DNA of 64,000 nucleotides from Rhizophagus clarus. Its lineage: Eukaryota > Glomeromycota > Glomeromycetes > Glomerales > Glomeraceae. The notes beneath the pieces are model-generated. The model saw nothing but the letters and a program-made list of their open reading frames with translations. It had not been told where the DNA came from and ran no database searches. Both the position numbers and the translations under genes were made by a program. The stretch spans positions 808,501-872,500 of the forward strand of contig BLAL01000058.1 in NCBI GenBank assembly GCA_015698045.1, in the 5' to 3' direction. Of this stretch, positions 60,178-64,000 are shown in pieces (the first letter of the stretch is position 1; the number at the start of each line of letters is the position of its first letter).

Positions 60178-61895
60178 TCAACTAGAAATTATTTCAAAAA
60201 TTTCAACCTCCTCAGGAGCAGGCATACGCATAGGTGATTTTAATACATTATTATCATTATAGGGCGAATTATTAATAAATAAGTTATTCCGACCTATTTT
60301 AATAGTGAAACCGAAACATATCGTCTTATTATTATTGGTTTGATATTTTTTACCATTATAATTCATGCGACATATTTTCATGTTTTTAGTATCATCATCA
60401 TTTCCAAAAGAAAATATAAAACTTTCAGTTGTACCATGCCAAACATCATTTAATTTAAGTGGATAATATTCTCCATAAATTTTTGTTGAATTTTGTGAAA
60501 ATGTTTGTTGAGCAGCAGATTTATTCAAATTTGTTTGTTGAGAGAGAAAAGATGCATTTCTAAAAGGCATTCTTTGTTGAGCAGATTGAGCAGCATTATT
60601 CAATCTTAAATGTCGAGCATATCGACCATTATTTGAAAATCTATTCCGTCTCGATTGAACCCAACCATTTGAATGATCATCAAGTGCATATGATTTTGGT
60701 TTGATCAAGATAAAACACGGGCCATGATTTTTACACTTAAAACGGAACGAATTAGAATGAAAACCATCTTTACTACTACGATAAAGAAGGTTAAATTTAT
60801 ATTGCGAATTCTTACTACGAATAGCCGTTGCATCTTTTTTTTCAATCCAATTAGCTATTACATAAGCAAGTTTTGGATTGATGATTTTTGATTCAATGTC
60901 TATCGTACCGATTCGTGGTGGTAGAATGGATTTAATTGTACCTTTCATGTAAAACTCTAAAGCTTCCTCGTAAATATGATTAGGAATAATGGCCTTAAAT
61001 GGATGAACTTTATCACAAAAGTTTTTGGAACTAATTTCCGGGAATCGAATAAGAGGAATGAATTTACTTAATGTTTCCTTTAATGCTTCATAATTCTCAT
61101 CATTCCATTTGGTTCTATCGTTGTTTTCACTTCCCAAACTAGGAGTTTGTTCAATACCCCATTTAATTAAATAATCCCAAACAATAGTTTCCTCAATTAG
61201 AAAGTCATCCCTTTTAAGTAGCTCAAAAAGAATATCCTTATCAAGAGATAAAAACTCTTTTGAATAGTTTAATGATTGTAATTCAGTTGAAATAGATTTA
61301 ACACAGTGATCTTGCAGTTTCTTGCAATTGAAAAGTGGAAAAATCGTATGAATAACGAGAGAAAGTTCTTCTCGAACCAAAGTTGGTCGAATTTTAATTA
61401 AACAATCTTGAGCACAATCAAGTAATTCCTCAAGGAGTAATTCATCAGATGCAACTATTAATTCAAGAATATTTCCGATTGAAATATCATTTACATTATT
61501 TCCATTTAAATGCAATTCACCCGTATAAATATACCTTTTGTTTATTATTAAATGAAGAAAAAATTTTATTGAGTTATTATATATCGTAATAAATATATAT
61601 AAAATATTTACATTATAATACATGTTGTTATTACTTACTCGAGAATTGTTTCAAAAACAGTAGGATTTATATTCGGCTTTTTAAACTCAATTATATCGTT
61701 CTTTTTAATAAACCATCTGTCTGATAACGCAATTCTAAAATATTCTGAACGAGCACAAAGGAAATTTGAATGTGCACGAAGTTCTTTTATATTATGATTC
61801 TCTCCAACTTGAATAATAACATCATGATCATCTACATCTTTTAACATAGATGAAAGGTCTCGCAAAAGGCTTGAAACGAAATCTATACTTTCCAT
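60178..61895 (-). CDS. BTB-BACK-TLDc protein 7 (IYGEY subclade)
   Basis: Exons 61639-61895 and 60178-61534, 537 residues. BTB (VIIQVGENHNIKELRAHSNF), intron before YIYTGELHL, BACK (LIKWGIEQTPSL), VHPFKAIIPNHIYEEAL, TLDc with FNLLYRSSKDGFH. The same loop position as in proteins 5 and 6 holds an Arg/Asn/Gln-rich insert of about 75 residues with a single GW (HSNGWVQSRRNRFSN), then KIYGEYYPL, FIFSFGNDDDT and VEIFEIISS. It is closest to protein 6 in BACK and linker sequence, so the loop composition has changed quickly after duplication. An 18-A tract directly precedes the ATG. Confidence 0.87.
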
Positions 61896-62426
61896 TTTTT
61901 TTTTTTTTTTAATGTAAACAACGTATATATATAATATATCATGAAAATTATGTTTAAAAGAATTATGTTAGATCCTTCGGTGACCAAGGATTTTTATGTA
62001 AAATATTATACAGTACTTCTAAAAAAGGAAAACAAATGCAAGTGGATTTATTTGTATTTATTTATACATATTGCTTTTTATTGCTTTTGAATTATTTTTT
62101 TGATTGCGATTTTCTTAACGGAGTTACAATTTATCCTTATAGTATAAATGACAAAACCTGCGCTCATCTTTTTTTAATTATATATGGTAACAAAAGATCC
62201 ACGCTCCCGTGATTTACTTTAACTATGTTAACTATGGTAAAAGTCACGTCATAAATAAAATGAAATGTCAAAATCATGAATAATGTATGAAAAAATGAAA
62301 AAAGTATAACATATTTTATAGCGAATTTTTTTTATATGATAGGGATAAAACTAAAATTTTATTTATATAATAAAAAAAATCATAAAAACATATAAACGTA
62401 CTGTAATACCAAATCTTTAATAAATA
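61896..62426. other. Intergenic, promoter of gene 7 and 3' flank of gene 8
   Basis: Poly(T) at 61896-61912 on the + strand (A-tract leader of gene 7), then AT-rich DNA without features. Confidence 0.45.
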
Positions 62427-63912
62427 TTAATTTACATTTACCGTAAAGATTTCAACTTTTATCGGAACAAAATTTTCATTGGTCCACTCAACATCACCAT
62501 TACAATATTCCAACATTTTAACGTGGACATTTTGATTATATTTATTAAAACGAAGAACGGCGTTCATATCCCGACATATTTTCGTGTTTTTAATATCATT
62601 TTCATTTTCAAAAGAAAATATAAAACTATCATTTTTAGGATTAAACGAATTATATTCTCCATAAATTTTAAAATTTTGCGAGGAATTCTGACTTTTTTGT
62701 TGGGAAATATTATAAGTATTTTGTCTTTGGACCAATATTAAATACGGATTATGATCATGTTCATACCCATTACAAAGATTATTAATTGCACCAAAGTTAA
62801 TTCCACACAAACTACTACGGTGATTAATTTTGAACTCGTATTTCAAATCATCTTTCTTACGAATATCTTTTGCACCTCTTCTGTCAATCCAATTGGCTAT
62901 TATATAAGCATGATTTGGTTTAATGATTTTGGAGTCGATATTTATTACCCCAGCTCGCGGTGGCAAAGCAGTTACACCTTCTGATAAAACGCCTTTCATA
63001 TAAAACTTTAGAACTTCTTTGTAGATATGATTAGGAATAACGACTTCAAATGGACAAACTTTATCATAAAAATCATCCGAACTAATTTCTGAGAATCGTA
63101 TAAGAGGAATTAATTTATTTAACGTTTCCTTTAATGCTTCATAATCCTCTTTATTCCATTTAGTTCTATCGATATTGCTTAAACCGAAAGTTTGTTTAAT
63201 ACCCCATTTAATTAAATACTCCCAGATAACAATTTCTTCAAGCTGCAAGTCGTCTCGTTTTAGCAATTCAGAGAGGATATTCTCATCAAGTGATAGAAAT
63301 TCTTTTGAAGTAATGAACACTTGTGGGTCTTCTAAGATAAATTGAATGCAAAGTTCTCGCAAATTCTTATAATTAGAAATTTCCGAGACCGTATGAAGAG
63401 CGAGGACGAGATTTTGTTGAATCCAACGACGTTGATATTTAATCATGTGCTCTTGAAGATATGTGAATAATTCATCGAAAAGCAATTCTTCAGATGCTAC
63501 AATCAATCCAAGAACATCTTCACCAGATTGGTTTGTTAAACACATTTTACCCGTATAAATGTACCTTTATTCATTAATTAAAAAGGATTAATAATACAAT
63601 TATATAAGAGAAAGAGATACGAAAATGTTATCATATTTCTTACTCGAGAATTATTCTGAAAACATTAGGACTAATACTTGGTTTTTTGATCTCAATCAAA
63701 TTATCCTTTCTTGTAATATATTTGTTTGATAAATTATTTTTGAAATATTTTGAACGAGCTTTAAGAATATTTGAATGTGCAGTGAATTTCTTATCATATT
63801 GATTTTCTCCTACATAAATAATAACATCGTGACTATTTGTATCTTTTAACATTGATAAAATATCTCGAAAAAGATTATCATGAAACTTTCTTGCAACTAT
63901 TTTTCCACTCAT
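62427..63912 (-). CDS. BTB-BACK-TLDc protein 8 (IYGEY subclade)
   Basis: Exons 63644-63912 and 62427-63564, 468 residues. BTB (VIIYVGENQYDKKFTAHSNI), intron before YIYTGKMCL, BACK (LIKWGIKQTFGL), VCPFEVVIPNHIYKEVL, and a shortened TLDc: FKINHRSSLCGINFG, only a short Gln/Asn loop (NISQQKSQNSSQN), KIYGEYNSF, FIFSFENENDI and an abbreviated end, VEIFTVNVN. The C-terminal part between FIFSF and the end is about 20 residues shorter than in relatives, so the domain may be compromised. Confidence 0.86.
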
Positions 63913-64000
63913 TTTTTTTTTCTTTAAAAAAAAAAAAAAAATTTACACGTACAGTATTTGGTGTATTACGATAACGAAAATTGATATTTATAAGGAACTT
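63913..64000 (-). promoter_or_regulatory. 5' flank of BTB gene 8 with T/A tract
   Basis: In coding sense a long T run, then AAAG and nine A's, leads straight into the ATG at 63912, the same layout as in other family members. Confidence 0.4.

Overview
The window looks like nuclear DNA of an arbuscular mycorrhizal fungus (Glomeromycotina, most likely Rhizophagus). This rests on four things: very AT-rich DNA, short GT-AG introns, a tandem family of BTB-BACK-TLDc genes together with Cys-rich/tyrosine-kinase-like genes typical of that lineage, and a dense load of fungal transposons and relics. No rRNA, tRNA or CRISPR array was recognised. Species assignment is inference; no database could be searched.

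Layout. 1-2170 (-): 5' part of a spliced Plavaka/CACTA-type transposase. 3318-4716 (+): five-exon orphan gene. 4717-6480: tandem repeats. 6484-15366: remains of Polinton/Maverick-like elements: a broken integrase, a broken small ORF, an intact 1448-aa protein-primed-type DNA polymerase B, a second PolB cut off before its palm domain, and, divergent from each polymerase, a small Cys/His-rich protein of one shared family. 15375-16190: repeat array. 16364-18668 (-): decayed LINE ORF1. 18873-20234 (+): decapitated kinase pseudogene pressed against the LINE. 20248-22900: pogo/Tigger-like transposon with TA target duplication. 23925-24737: hAT-type MITE with a perfect 8-bp target duplication. 27000-28250 (-): Crinkler (CRN) pseudogene. 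29598-31118 (-): BTB-TLDc gene. 33223-34824: TIR element full of ATACGGAAT motifs. 35342-36690 (-): chain of exon-sized islands between intron-like repeats. 38695-43908 (+): large kinase gene with a triplicated Cys-rich plus kinase N-lobe module. 46374-63912: seven more BTB-BACK-TLDc genes, one on + and six on -.

How parts relate. The PolB/Cys-rich pairs behave as a replication module with a shared upstream TTAGTGTTA motif. The kinase relic and the large kinase gene are close paralogues, so the region has been duplicated locally and then invaded by transposons. The BTB-TLDc genes share one intron at the same phase-2 position and a T-tract/A-tract just before the ATG, so they are recent tandem duplicates. 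Five of them form a subclade whose TLDc domain has IYGEY instead of the usual FGGY, and in two of these a loop in the domain is filled with Trp-Gly motifs resembling Argonaute hooks.

Best candidates for undescribed biology: the divergent PolB / Cys-His mini-protein pair, the GW-loaded TLDc loop, the triplicated Cys-rich/N-lobe kinase, and the micro-exon-like array. Exon boundaries were read by eye from GT-AG signals and frame continuity; they are predictions.
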